From Clostridiales bacterium (GTDB lineage: Bacteria; Bacillota; Clostridia; Christensenellales; Christensenellaceae): 7,032 nt of DNA. A program made the position numbers and the translations under genes. Below are positions 1-5,665 of the stretch, in pieces (within the stretch, counting starts at the first letter, position 1; every line of letters starts with the position of its first letter). The stretch is from contig QAKS01000089.1 of assembly GCA_003343685.1 (NCBI GenBank), positions 1-7,032 on the forward strand, written 5' to 3'. A model generated the notes under the pieces. It was given only the letters and a program-made list of their open reading frames with translations, was not told the origin of the DNA and ran no database searches.

Positions 1-774
1 CCCTATGTCTATGTAGACGTCATCGGCATGACGCCCGAAGAGGCGGAGGAGCGGAAAAAAAGCGGCGAATCTCCCGATATTTTGTCCTTTCCCATGGGAT
101 ATCTGAACGACGCTTCCTCTCTTGCCGCTCTTGAACCCAACAAGAACATTGAAAGTGTATTCAGTGGCTGCGGAACAAACGGCACGACAGTGTATGCCTA
201 TCCGTATATGGCCGATGCCTATGTTCTTATGGTGAACGAAGCTATTCTTGTTGACGAAGAGCTTTCTCTTCCTGCCGGCGACGCTATGGACCGCGAAGCG
301 CTTTCCAAACTTCTTGCCCGGAATAAAATTGCCATTACCGATCTGTCCGGCTCTGCTCCTGCGAGCGCTCTTGCTTTGGCGCTGGGGAGCTCACAGCCTC
401 CCGATTACATTGCAGGCACGGAAAACTTTCTGGACGGAAGCGTCCCCCTCTGCCTCTGTACCTATGGCGAGTATGCAAAAATATCGGAAGCCCCGGAAAA
501 CTCCGCGCTGGATATCTCCGTCTATTCCATCAGCCGCTATACTGACCTTGTTCAGATGATCGGTGTCTTATCGTGCAGCGATGCCGTCAAGGAAGAGATT
601 TGTTCCTCTCTGTCCGCCTTCCTGCTTACCGCGACCTCGCAGAGAAAGCTCGAAGCGACGGGTATGCTTCCCGTCCGAAACGTATCTGACATTTTCTCTT
701 CCCCCTATTATGGCATGTTTGCCTACCTTTATAAGGAGGCGGAAATTCCCCCGTCCTTTCCTGATTCCGGTTGA
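1..774 (+). CDS. ABC transporter solute-binding protein, C-terminal part (partial)
   Basis: The reading frame is open from base 1 to the TGA at 772-774, so the 5' end, including any lipoprotein signal, lies outside the window; the ATG at 28 is probably internal. The visible 257 residues resemble the second half of extracellular solute-binding proteins of the family 1 (sugar-type) fold. There is a PDILSFPMGYL segment like the 'PDI' stretch seen after the first lobe. A YAYPYMADAYVLMVNEAIL segment resembles the hinge that reads 'xxPY...Y.L.YN' in the family. Near the end, AFLLTATSQRKLEATGMLPVR matches the typical 'FL.S.e.Q..l...G..PVR' tail. By family knowledge such proteins bind a ligand outside the membrane and hand it to an ABC permease, but no permease gene is visible here and the ligand cannot be inferred. 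Transcription probably ends or is overtaken at the murB promoter, which overlaps its stop codon. The family call is from motif resemblance only. Confidence 0.6.
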   Translation, partial: PYVYVDVIGMTPEEAEERKKSGESPDILSFPMGYLNDASSLAALEPNKNIESVFSGCGTNGTTVYAYPYMADAYVLMVNEAILVDEELSLPAGDAMDREALSKLLARNKIAITDLSGSAPASALALALGSSQPPDYIAGTENFLDGSVPLCLCTYGEYAKISEAPENSALDISVYSISRYTDLVQMIGVLSCSDAVKEEICSSLSAFLLTATSQRKLEATGMLPVRNVSDIFSSPYYGMFAYLYKEAEIPPSFPDSG

Positions 775-799
775 AAAAACGTTCCGTGTGGTATATAAT
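771..799 (+). promoter_or_regulatory. Sigma-A promoter of the murB-PHP-rapZ-whiA-HPr operon
   Basis: A -35 box TTGAAA (771-776) and a perfect -10 box TATAAT (794-799) are separated by exactly 17 bases. The expected transcription start is about 806, giving a leader of roughly 35 bases before the murB TTG start. The -35 box shares bases with the stop codon (TGA, 772-774) of the upstream gene. This marks the boundary between the solute-binding-protein transcript and the murB operon. No operator-like repeat is obvious beside it. Confidence 0.75.
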
Positions 800-840
800 A
801 TTATAAGTACGACGCTTGATTTTGCACATTGGAGGATGGC

Positions 841-1761
841 TTGAGCTTTGACATATCGGGCGCCCGTTCAGCCCTAAAAGATGCGGGAATTGTTTTTAAG
901 GAAAATGTACCGGCAGGAGATTGCACCACCTTTAAAACCGGAGGAGAAATTTCCATTGTCGCCTGCCCGCAGACCTCACAACAATATACTGCGTGTATAT
1001 CAACATTTAAAAAAAACAATGTGCCCTTTTATATTCTCGGCAACGGTTCCAATCTTCTCGTTTTGGACGGAGGATTTCACGGCGTTTTGGTTTCCACAGT
1101 TCAGATGGATTCCGTTTCCGTTGACGGTCATCTGATTACGGCGCTGGCCGGCACGCGTCTCAAAGCGCTGGTGAATGCCTCCGTTCGTCATGGATTAACC
1201 GGCCTCGAGTTTGCCGGCGGCATTCCCGGCACAGTAGGAGGCGGCGTATATATGAACGCTGGCGCCTACGACGGTGAATTAAGCGATTTTATTGACTCCG
1301 CCCTCGTTTCCGACGGCGACGGAAATGTCAAAACACTTTCCAACGCCGATCTTCACCTGTCATACCGACACAGCAGACTGATGGACGAGCCTCTCTTTTT
1401 AATTTCATGTACTTTCCGCCTCACTTCAGGCGATCGCGAAGCCTCCATGGAAAAGGTTCGCAGACTTAACGCGCGCAGAAGAGAAAAACAGCCGTTGGAA
1501 TACCCCAGCGCGGGCAGCACATTTAAGCGTCCCGAGGGACATTTTGCCGGTGCCCTGATCGAAGCGGCGGGTATGAAGGGCGTATCTGTCGGCGGCGCCC
1601 AGGTCTCCGAAAAACATGCGGGTTTTATCATTAACAAAGACAACGCCTCTGCGTCCGATATTGCCGCACTGATTGAGAAAGTACAGCAGGCCGTATTTCG
1701 GACGAGCGGAGTCGTTCTGGAACCGGAAGTGAGGATGATCGGAACGGAGGCCAAAAAATGA
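841..1761 (+). CDS. murB: UDP-N-acetylenolpyruvoylglucosamine reductase MurB
   Basis: MurB is the cytoplasmic FAD/NADPH enzyme that reduces UDP-GlcNAc-enolpyruvate to UDP-MurNAc, the second committed step of peptidoglycan synthesis. The protein (306 residues from this start) has the FAD-binding segment with LGNGSNLL (about 66-73), the GIPGTVGG turn (127-134) followed by MNAGAY, then YRHSRL, and the substrate-binding half with PSAGSTFKRP (222-231). The second serine of that motif matches the catalytic Ser of E. coli MurB. The LEPEVRMIG tail carries the conserved active-site Glu. Length and motifs fit the shorter type II MurB of Gram-positives. I chose the TTG at 841 because GGAGG (831-835) lies 5 bases upstream; the in-frame TTG at 829 would precede that site, and the ATG at 836 runs straight into a stop. 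It is the first gene of the operon and overlaps the next by ATGA. Confidence 0.95.
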   Translation: MSFDISGARSALKDAGIVFKENVPAGDCTTFKTGGEISIVACPQTSQQYTACISTFKKNNVPFYILGNGSNLLVLDGGFHGVLVSTVQMDSVSVDGHLITALAGTRLKALVNASVRHGLTGLEFAGGIPGTVGGGVYMNAGAYDGELSDFIDSALVSDGDGNVKTLSNADLHLSYRHSRLMDEPLFLISCTFRLTSGDREASMEKVRRLNARRREKQPLEYPSAGSTFKRPEGHFAGALIEAAGMKGVSVGGAQVSEKHAGFIINKDNASASDIAALIEKVQQAVFRTSGVVLEPEVRMIGTEAKK

Positions 1762-2492
1762 ACTTTGTTTTGACGGCCGACTATCATACACATACGATCC
1801 ACAGCCACGGCAAGGGAACGGTTGCGGATAATATTGAAGCCGCTATTTCCTGCGGTCTCAAGCGCATTGCCATCTCCGACCACGGACAGGCTCATATGGC
1901 ATATGGCATACGCAGTATGGACAAATATTTGAAGGATATCGAACGTTGTAAAGAAATTTACAAGAATGATATTGAGGTTTTGAGCGGAATAGAGCTTAAC
2001 ATCACATCTTTGGACGGCAAAACAGATCTGCCTATAGAATTTGCCGACAGAATTGACATACGTATTTTGGGTTACCACAAATTTGTTGCCTACAGAGGTC
2101 TTCCCTCTCTTTGGCATTTTTATGCCGGAAGCCGGCTTGCACCCAACGAAAAACAGCTGAAAAAAACGACAGATGCTTATATTTTCGCAATGCAGCGCGG
2201 CGGTATTACGATCATTTCCCACCCCGGCTATGGGCTGCCGGTAGATATTCCGCGTCTCGCAGAGGCTTGCGGAAAATATGGCGTCTTATTTGAAATCAAC
2301 AGTTCGCACCCCGGGCTTCGTGCCGACGACTTGACGGCCGCCGCACACGCAGGCGCTTCCTTTGTCGTATCCAGCGACGCCCACATCAGCGAAAATGTAG
2401 GCCGGTGCGGTTTTGCCCTTCAAAAGTTGAAGGAAGCTAAGCTGCCTGTCGACAAAATTGTAAATCTTGGGATTCAGGAGGAAGAAAAATGA
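1758..2492 (+). CDS. PHP-domain metal-dependent phosphoesterase
   Basis: A 244-residue cytoplasmic protein of the polymerase-and-histidinol-phosphatase (PHP) superfamily, the YcdX-like stand-alone type. All the metal-ligand motifs of the trinuclear site can be seen in order: DYHTHT (8-13, His10 and His12), SDHG (40-43), GIELN (77-81, Glu79), GYH (105-107), SHPGYG (154-159), EIN (179-181) and SSDAH (205-209, Asp207 and His209). By family knowledge it should hydrolyse a phosphate ester, but the substrate is not known; histidinol phosphatase is an unsupported alternative because no his genes are near. The ATG at 1758 overlaps the murB stop (ATGA), with GGAGG 7 bases upstream, so translation is likely coupled. 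PHP genes between murB and rapZ are, from memory, common in Clostridia. Family call firm, function open. Confidence 0.88.
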   Translation: MNFVLTADYHTHTIHSHGKGTVADNIEAAISCGLKRIAISDHGQAHMAYGIRSMDKYLKDIERCKEIYKNDIEVLSGIELNITSLDGKTDLPIEFADRIDIRILGYHKFVAYRGLPSLWHFYAGSRLAPNEKQLKKTTDAYIFAMQRGGITIISHPGYGLPVDIPRLAEACGKYGVLFEINSSHPGLRADDLTAAAHAGASFVVSSDAHISENVGRCGFALQKLKEAKLPVDKIVNLGIQEEEK

Positions 2493-3376
2493 ACTTTACG
2501 ATTATAACCGGACTGTCCGGCGCAGGCCGTTCCACCGCTTTAAAAGCGCTTGAAGATCTGGGATTTTTCTGTTCGGACAATATTCCTCCCGCACTCATTC
2601 CCAGCTTTGCCAAATACTGTATGCAGATTACATCTCCCCCCAAAAACGTGGCCGTCGTAACCGATATGCGTACCGGTGATATGTTCGACAGCATATACGA
2701 TTCCATTGAGCAACTCAAAAAAATGGACAACCTCAATCTTTCCATTCTGTTTTTGGACGCCTCCGATTCCGCCATTGTGAGCCGCTTTAAGCAGACAAGA
2801 CGCGTCCATCCCGTTTCCGGCAGCGGTAATATTTTAACGGGAATCAGCGTTGAGCGGGATAAAATGCAAAAACTGAAGGAAATTTCCGATTTTGTCATCG
2901 ACACCAGTACATATAACGTCCGTACTCTCATCAGTACGCTTGAAGGTAAATTTGAGTCCATGGGTCCCCGCACATTTTTCATTTCCATCATCACCTTCGG
3001 CTATAAGCGCGGCATTCCCATGGATGCGGATCTCGTTTTCGACATGCGCTTTCTGCCCAATCCTTTTTACATTGAGGAACTGCGGCGGGAGACCGGCCTG
3101 TCAAAAGCCGTTTCCGACTACGTCCTTTCTTTTGATGAAGCGCAGTATTTTCTGGAGCATACGACAGAGCTTGTGGATTATCTCGTCCCCAGATATGCCG
3201 CACAGGATAAAAAGCAGTTAGTTATCGGCATCGGATGTACGGGTGGAATGCACCGCAGTGTGGCAGGCGGCGAGGCTCTTTATGCACGTCTTACACAAAA
3301 AGGACATAACGTAACCATAGAACACAGGGATCTCAATCTGGAAAAGGACTCCGTCCACGAGCGTTTCCCCAGATAA
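2489..3376 (+). CDS. rapZ: RapZ/YvcJ-family nucleotide-binding protein
   Basis: This is a 295-residue P-loop protein of the RapZ (YvcJ) family. Family members bind and hydrolyse GTP/ATP. In E. coli RapZ is an RNA-binding adaptor that directs decay of the sRNA GlmZ and so controls glucosamine-6-phosphate synthase; in B. subtilis YvcJ affects competence. The N-terminal P-loop reads GLSGAGRS (8-15), with Arg at the position usually held by Lys. LEDLGFFCSDNIPP (21-34) follows, then TDMR (58-61). The C-terminal domain has the family signature from ITFGYKRGIPMDADL (168-182) to RFLPNPFY (187-194), and GCTGGMHRSV (249-258) with HRDLN (279-283). Length is normal. The ATG overlaps the PHP stop (ATGA) with AGGAGG 7 bases upstream. 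In most relatives yvcK comes next; here whiA follows directly. Family assignment is firm; the GlmZ role should not be assumed in a Gram-positive. Confidence 0.94.
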   Translation: MNFTIITGLSGAGRSTALKALEDLGFFCSDNIPPALIPSFAKYCMQITSPPKNVAVVTDMRTGDMFDSIYDSIEQLKKMDNLNLSILFLDASDSAIVSRFKQTRRVHPVSGSGNILTGISVERDKMQKLKEISDFVIDTSTYNVRTLISTLEGKFESMGPRTFFISIITFGYKRGIPMDADLVFDMRFLPNPFYIEELRRETGLSKAVSDYVLSFDEAQYFLEHTTELVDYLVPRYAAQDKKQLVIGIGCTGGMHRSVAGGEALYARLTQKGHNVTIEHRDLNLEKDSVHERFPR

Positions 3377-3391
3377 GAATAATCACAGAAT

Positions 3392-4327
3392 ATGAGCTTT
3401 TCTTCATCTGTCAAAAAAGAATTATGCAGCATCCATATGCGCCATACCTGCTGTACCGTTGCCGAACTGGCAGGCATCATATACACTGCCGGCACGGTCA
3501 GCTTCGGTTCCCGCGGGTTTTCTTTATCGGTAAATACCGAAAACCGTGAACTTATGCTTCGTATTTTTTCCTTGTTAAAGCGGTCTATGAGCATAGAATG
3601 CACCTTAGCCGTCAAAGATAACCAGTTAAAAAAACGCGACACCTATATATCCATGATAGAGATGTCTGACGATGTTCAAAAAGTATTGACAGCTTCCGCA
3701 CTCGTTCCGGACGGCCTGACGATTCGGTTTGACGAGGAGCGATTTGCCGAAATCACCGCGCTTCCCTGCTGTCAGTATGCTTTTCTCAGGGGAGCTTTTT
3801 TAGGCAGCGGCACTATGACCGATCCCCATAAAATTTATCATTTGGAATTTTCCGTTTATTTAAAGGAATTGGCGGGTCCCATATTGAATACTTTAAACAG
3901 GGTTGGAATACGCGCTAGGCTGTCTGAGCGAAAGGAGAAATATATCGTCTATACAAAGGATGTGGAGTCGATCATTTCCTTTCTCACCCTTACTGGAGCC
4001 CACTCGTCTGTATTGGAGCTGGAAAACATCCGCATTAAAAAAGAAATTATCAACGGCGTCAATCGACGTGTCAATTTTGAAAGCGCTAATATAGACAGGA
4101 CTGTTTCTTCTGCGGTACGCCAGATTGCCAGCATTGCCGAACTGAAAGACAGGGGATATTACGAAGGCTTAAGCAATACGCTCAAACAGGCCGCCGAGCT
4201 TCGGATGATGTATCCCGAAGCGTCTCTCTCCGATCTCGCCGCCGCAGGAGGAGTGAGCAGGTCGTGTATCGCCCACCGGCTTAGTAAAATTAATAAAATA
4301 GCAGAAACTATTACTGAACAATCATGA
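3392..4327 (+). CDS. whiA: DNA-binding protein WhiA
   Basis: WhiA (YvcL) is a conserved Gram-positive DNA-binding protein. In Streptomyces it activates sporulation-septation genes; in B. subtilis it influences cell division and chromosome segregation. The 311 residues start with the typical SFSSSVKKEL, followed by HTCCTVAELAGII (18-30). The LAGLIDADG-homing-endonuclease-like core contains FLRGAFLGSGTMTDP (131-145). The highly conserved linker runs from NGVNRRVNFESANIDRT (221-237) into a C-terminal helix-turn-helix, SLSDLAAAGGVSRSCIAHRL (278-297). The helix-turn-helix has a shorter and less conserved loop than the usual 'NPPVSKSGVNHRL' form. The gene begins 15 bases after rapZ. No Shine-Dalgarno sequence is evident before the ATG, so it may depend on ribosomes arriving from rapZ. 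Its stop overlaps the ribosome binding site of the HPr-like gene. By family knowledge the core lacks endonuclease activity. Confidence 0.94.
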   Translation: MSFSSSVKKELCSIHMRHTCCTVAELAGIIYTAGTVSFGSRGFSLSVNTENRELMLRIFSLLKRSMSIECTLAVKDNQLKKRDTYISMIEMSDDVQKVLTASALVPDGLTIRFDEERFAEITALPCCQYAFLRGAFLGSGTMTDPHKIYHLEFSVYLKELAGPILNTLNRVGIRARLSERKEKYIVYTKDVESIISFLTLTGAHSSVLELENIRIKKEIINGVNRRVNFESANIDRTVSSAVRQIASIAELKDRGYYEGLSNTLKQAAELRMMYPEASLSDLAAAGGVSRSCIAHRLSKINKIAETITEQS

Positions 4328-4342
4328 GGAGGATATTTCACA

Positions 4343-4597
4343 ATGTTGTACAAAGAACTGAAAATCAACAATAGGGAAGGCTTAAAATCGAGACCTGCAG
4401 CGTTGTTTGTACAGACTGCCAGCAGATTTGAATCGCAGATTCTTATTGAGTGCGGCAATAAAAAGGTAAACGCGAAAAGTATTATGGGCGTTCTCTCTCT
4501 CGGCATACAGCCCGGCGGAACGATCTATGTTCTCGCCAATGGAAAGGATGAAAAAGCGGCCCTGGCAGCGTTGGAGGAGCTCGTATCCAAGGAGTAA
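4343..4597 (+). CDS. HPr-family protein, Crh-like (His15 replaced by Lys, Ser46 kept)
   Basis: This 84-residue protein has the full HPr fold sequence. The phosphocarrier loop reads NREGLKSRPAALFVQTAS, and the regulatory segment is KKVNAKSIMGVLSLG. In HPr, His15 of GLHARPA accepts phosphate from enzyme I; here codon 15 is AAA (Lys, 4385-4387), while Arg17 and Pro18 are kept. Ser46 (codon 4478-4480) and the following IMG, the site phosphorylated by HPr kinase and used to bind CcpA, are intact. B. subtilis Crh, which has Gln15 and lies just downstream of whiA (yvcL), is the close parallel. I infer a regulatory protein and not a phosphotransferase carrier. AGGAGG (4327-4332) sits 10 bases before the ATG and overlaps the whiA stop, so it is the last clear member of the operon. 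A canonical HPr should be encoded elsewhere if the organism has a PTS. Routine annotation would name it 'HPr family phosphocarrier protein'. Confidence 0.92.
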   Translation: MLYKELKINNREGLKSRPAALFVQTASRFESQILIECGNKKVNAKSIMGVLSLGIQPGGTIYVLANGKDEKAALAALEELVSKE

Positions 4598-4689
4598 CGC
4601 CTTACTGACGCTTCATTTTAATATGTCAAAATATCCGGCAAATGAGATGAGAAAGGATATAACATCCTCTAAGGGGACGTTGCGCAACA

Positions 4690-5385
4690 ATGCTGCAAGC
4701 CATTCAAAACAACAGCTGCAATTATATTGAGAATTATACAACGAAAAAAGATATTGGGTTCGGTTTGTTGCACAAAACAGCGGAATCTTCATTCGCCGCG
4801 CCTCAGGCTCTTTCAAAAATATCTGACGCCGCCAAACAGCGGGCGTGTGTTTACCGCCCTGCTTTCCGATCCGCGTCGACGGAAAAGGTGGGGTTCCTGA
4901 CGATAATGCGGCTGTGGCCCGAGGCTGTCGCCAATGTTGTTACCGGCAACACGACTTATGACAAAGGGTTTGGCGCATTTACGGTACTGTCAAAAAACTC
5001 AGGCGGTGGAATGCCGATAGCCGAGCCTCATTCCGGATGTGAAACCTGTTCCGGAAGAACATACCAGGATGATTCCGGTGACGCGGGGGTCTCCTTTCAG
5101 GCACCGACAGGACTTCCCTCTTCCACCGCAGCATTGTTCGTCGTCTCCCACGAGGGCGAGCACGCCACCCGCGAAACTGCCCGCGCACAGGAAAAAGGAG
5201 ATATCGTCACCAACAAAACCGTTACTTTACAAATGGGCGTCTGTCCGGAATGTCATAAAATGTACGTAAAAGGGGGCACCACCTCCATTACAAAAATCTC
5301 CGGCAAAAACTCCGAAAAGTCTGTGGTGGAAAAGGCTGCTGATCTGCTGGGCAGTTCGGGAGGAAATATAGATATCGCTCTGTAA
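4690..5385 (+). CDS. Uncharacterised HExxH protein with two CxxC pairs (putative metal-binding/metallopeptidase-like)
   Basis: I do not recognise a named gene. From the ATG at 4690 the protein has 231 residues. The first ~105 are low in recognisable motifs. The C-terminal half has CETC (117-120), RTYQDDSGDAGVSF (123-136), VVSHEGEHATRE (151-162, an HExxH motif), CPEC (185-188) and YVKGGTT (192-198), and it ends in NIDIAL. From memory this arrangement (CxxC, RxYQD, VSF, HExEH, CPEC, YVxGGT) recurs in small hypothetical proteins of Clostridia that somewhat resemble SprA-related putative metalloproteases. The cysteines and HExxH could bind zinc; catalysis is unproven, and I see no signal peptide or membrane segment. 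The start is uncertain. At 4690 only AAGGGGA (4671-4677) lies upstream, 12 bases away. The in-frame ATG at 4906, with GGTGGGG before it, would give 159 residues, closer to the length I recall for relatives. A 92-base gap separates it from the HPr-like gene. Confidence 0.72.
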   Translation: MLQAIQNNSCNYIENYTTKKDIGFGLLHKTAESSFAAPQALSKISDAAKQRACVYRPAFRSASTEKVGFLTIMRLWPEAVANVVTGNTTYDKGFGAFTVLSKNSGGGMPIAEPHSGCETCSGRTYQDDSGDAGVSFQAPTGLPSSTAALFVVSHEGEHATRETARAQEKGDIVTNKTVTLQMGVCPECHKMYVKGGTTSITKISGKNSEKSVVEKAADLLGSSGGNIDIAL

Positions 5386-5427
5386 TCCGAATTTATTTGA
5401 GTCAGCCATATAAATGTTAAACATCAT

Positions 5428-5471
5428 ATCCGAATTCCTCACCATCGGCATGGGTTTCGGATTTGTTTTGT
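5428..5471 (+). terminator. Possible intrinsic terminator of the HExxH gene
   Basis: ATCCGAA (5428-5434) pairs perfectly with TTCGGAT (5456-5462). Inside the loop CCAT (5442-5445) can pair with ATGG (5450-5453). The outer arm is followed by the T-rich run TTGTTTTGT (5463-5471). It lies about 40 bases after the stop at 5385. The stem is short and the loop long, so this is only moderately convincing. Confidence 0.42.
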
Positions 5472-5608
5472 ATAGAACAACACCAGATATTGCTGTGTGT
5501 AATAATGCGTTACGCTATCGGATACATACGCTGTTCGATGCAAAAAACAAAAATATGGCTTATATCTCCGCGGCTAAAGCAAGATGCTTACGCCACTTGT
5601 GATATAGT

Positions 5609-5622
5609 TTTGCGTACGCAAA
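5609..5622. repeat. 14-bp perfect palindrome TTTGCGTACGCAAA
   Basis: The sequence TTTGCGTACGCAAA equals its own reverse complement across all 14 bases. It lies 7 bases from the outer edge of the proA terminator hairpin. It has no spacer between the half-sites, so it would suit binding by a dimeric protein better than an RNA hairpin. No gene start is close to it, so a conventional operator role is not evident. It could also be chance. Confidence 0.4.
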
Positions 5623-5649
5623 TAAACATCCCCCGGGCATAGCCGGGGG
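5621..5649 (-). terminator. Intrinsic terminator of proA
   Basis: CCCCCGG (5630-5636) and CCGGGGG (5643-5649) form a 7-bp all-GC stem around a 6-base loop. Read on the minus strand it begins 16 bases after the proA stop codon (5668-5666) and is followed by ATGTTTATT, a T-rich though interrupted tail. On the plus strand the tail (TCTATATCTG) is weaker, so it may also stop read-through from the plus-strand genes, but its main role should be for proA. Confidence 0.75.
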
Positions 5650-5665
5650 TCTATATCTGCATGAT

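Larger units (their letters stand above)
5386..5665. other. Convergent intergenic region without a supported gene
   Basis: This 280-base stretch lies between the convergent HExxH gene and proA. It is more AT-rich than its surroundings. It holds a possible terminator for the plus-strand gene (5428-5471), a 14-bp palindrome (5609-5622) and the proA terminator hairpin (5630-5649). The only open frame of note (5414-5602, 62 codons) has no ribosome binding site, overlaps the possible terminator and resembles nothing I know. I see no tRNA or other RNA gene in it. Confidence 0.6.

Noticed and set aside
28..774. Treating ATG 28 as the true start of the first gene
   Set aside because: The frame is open through base 1, no ribosome binding site precedes 28, and the protein would lack the N-terminal lobe and signal expected for its family.
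1353..2222. Long minus-strand open frame (289 codons) across murB and the PHP gene
   Set aside because: It is antisense to two confidently identified genes, spans their junction, and its translation is low-complexity shadow sequence with no family motifs.
2437..2994. Minus-strand open frame (185 codons) across the PHP/rapZ junction
   Set aside because: It lies opposite the conserved rapZ coding sequence and shows no motif or ribosome binding site of its own.
4593..4606. Hairpin AGTAA-CGCC-TTACT at the HPr-like stop codon, as an operon terminator
   Set aside because: The stem is only 5 bp, mostly A-T, and no T-run follows, so termination here cannot be supported.
4654..4669. Small inverted repeat AGGAT/ATCCT before the HExxH gene
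   Set aside because: It is a 5-bp stem without a T-tract or known riboswitch or T-box features; likely chance.
4679..4688. 10-bp palindrome GTTGCGCAAC just upstream of the ATG at 4690
   Set aside because: It is short, has no matching promoter around it, and is expected by chance at this length often enough that no operator can be claimed.
5414..5602. 62-codon plus-strand open frame in the intergenic region
   Set aside because: It has no ribosome binding site, no recognisable motif, and overlaps a possible terminator hairpin.
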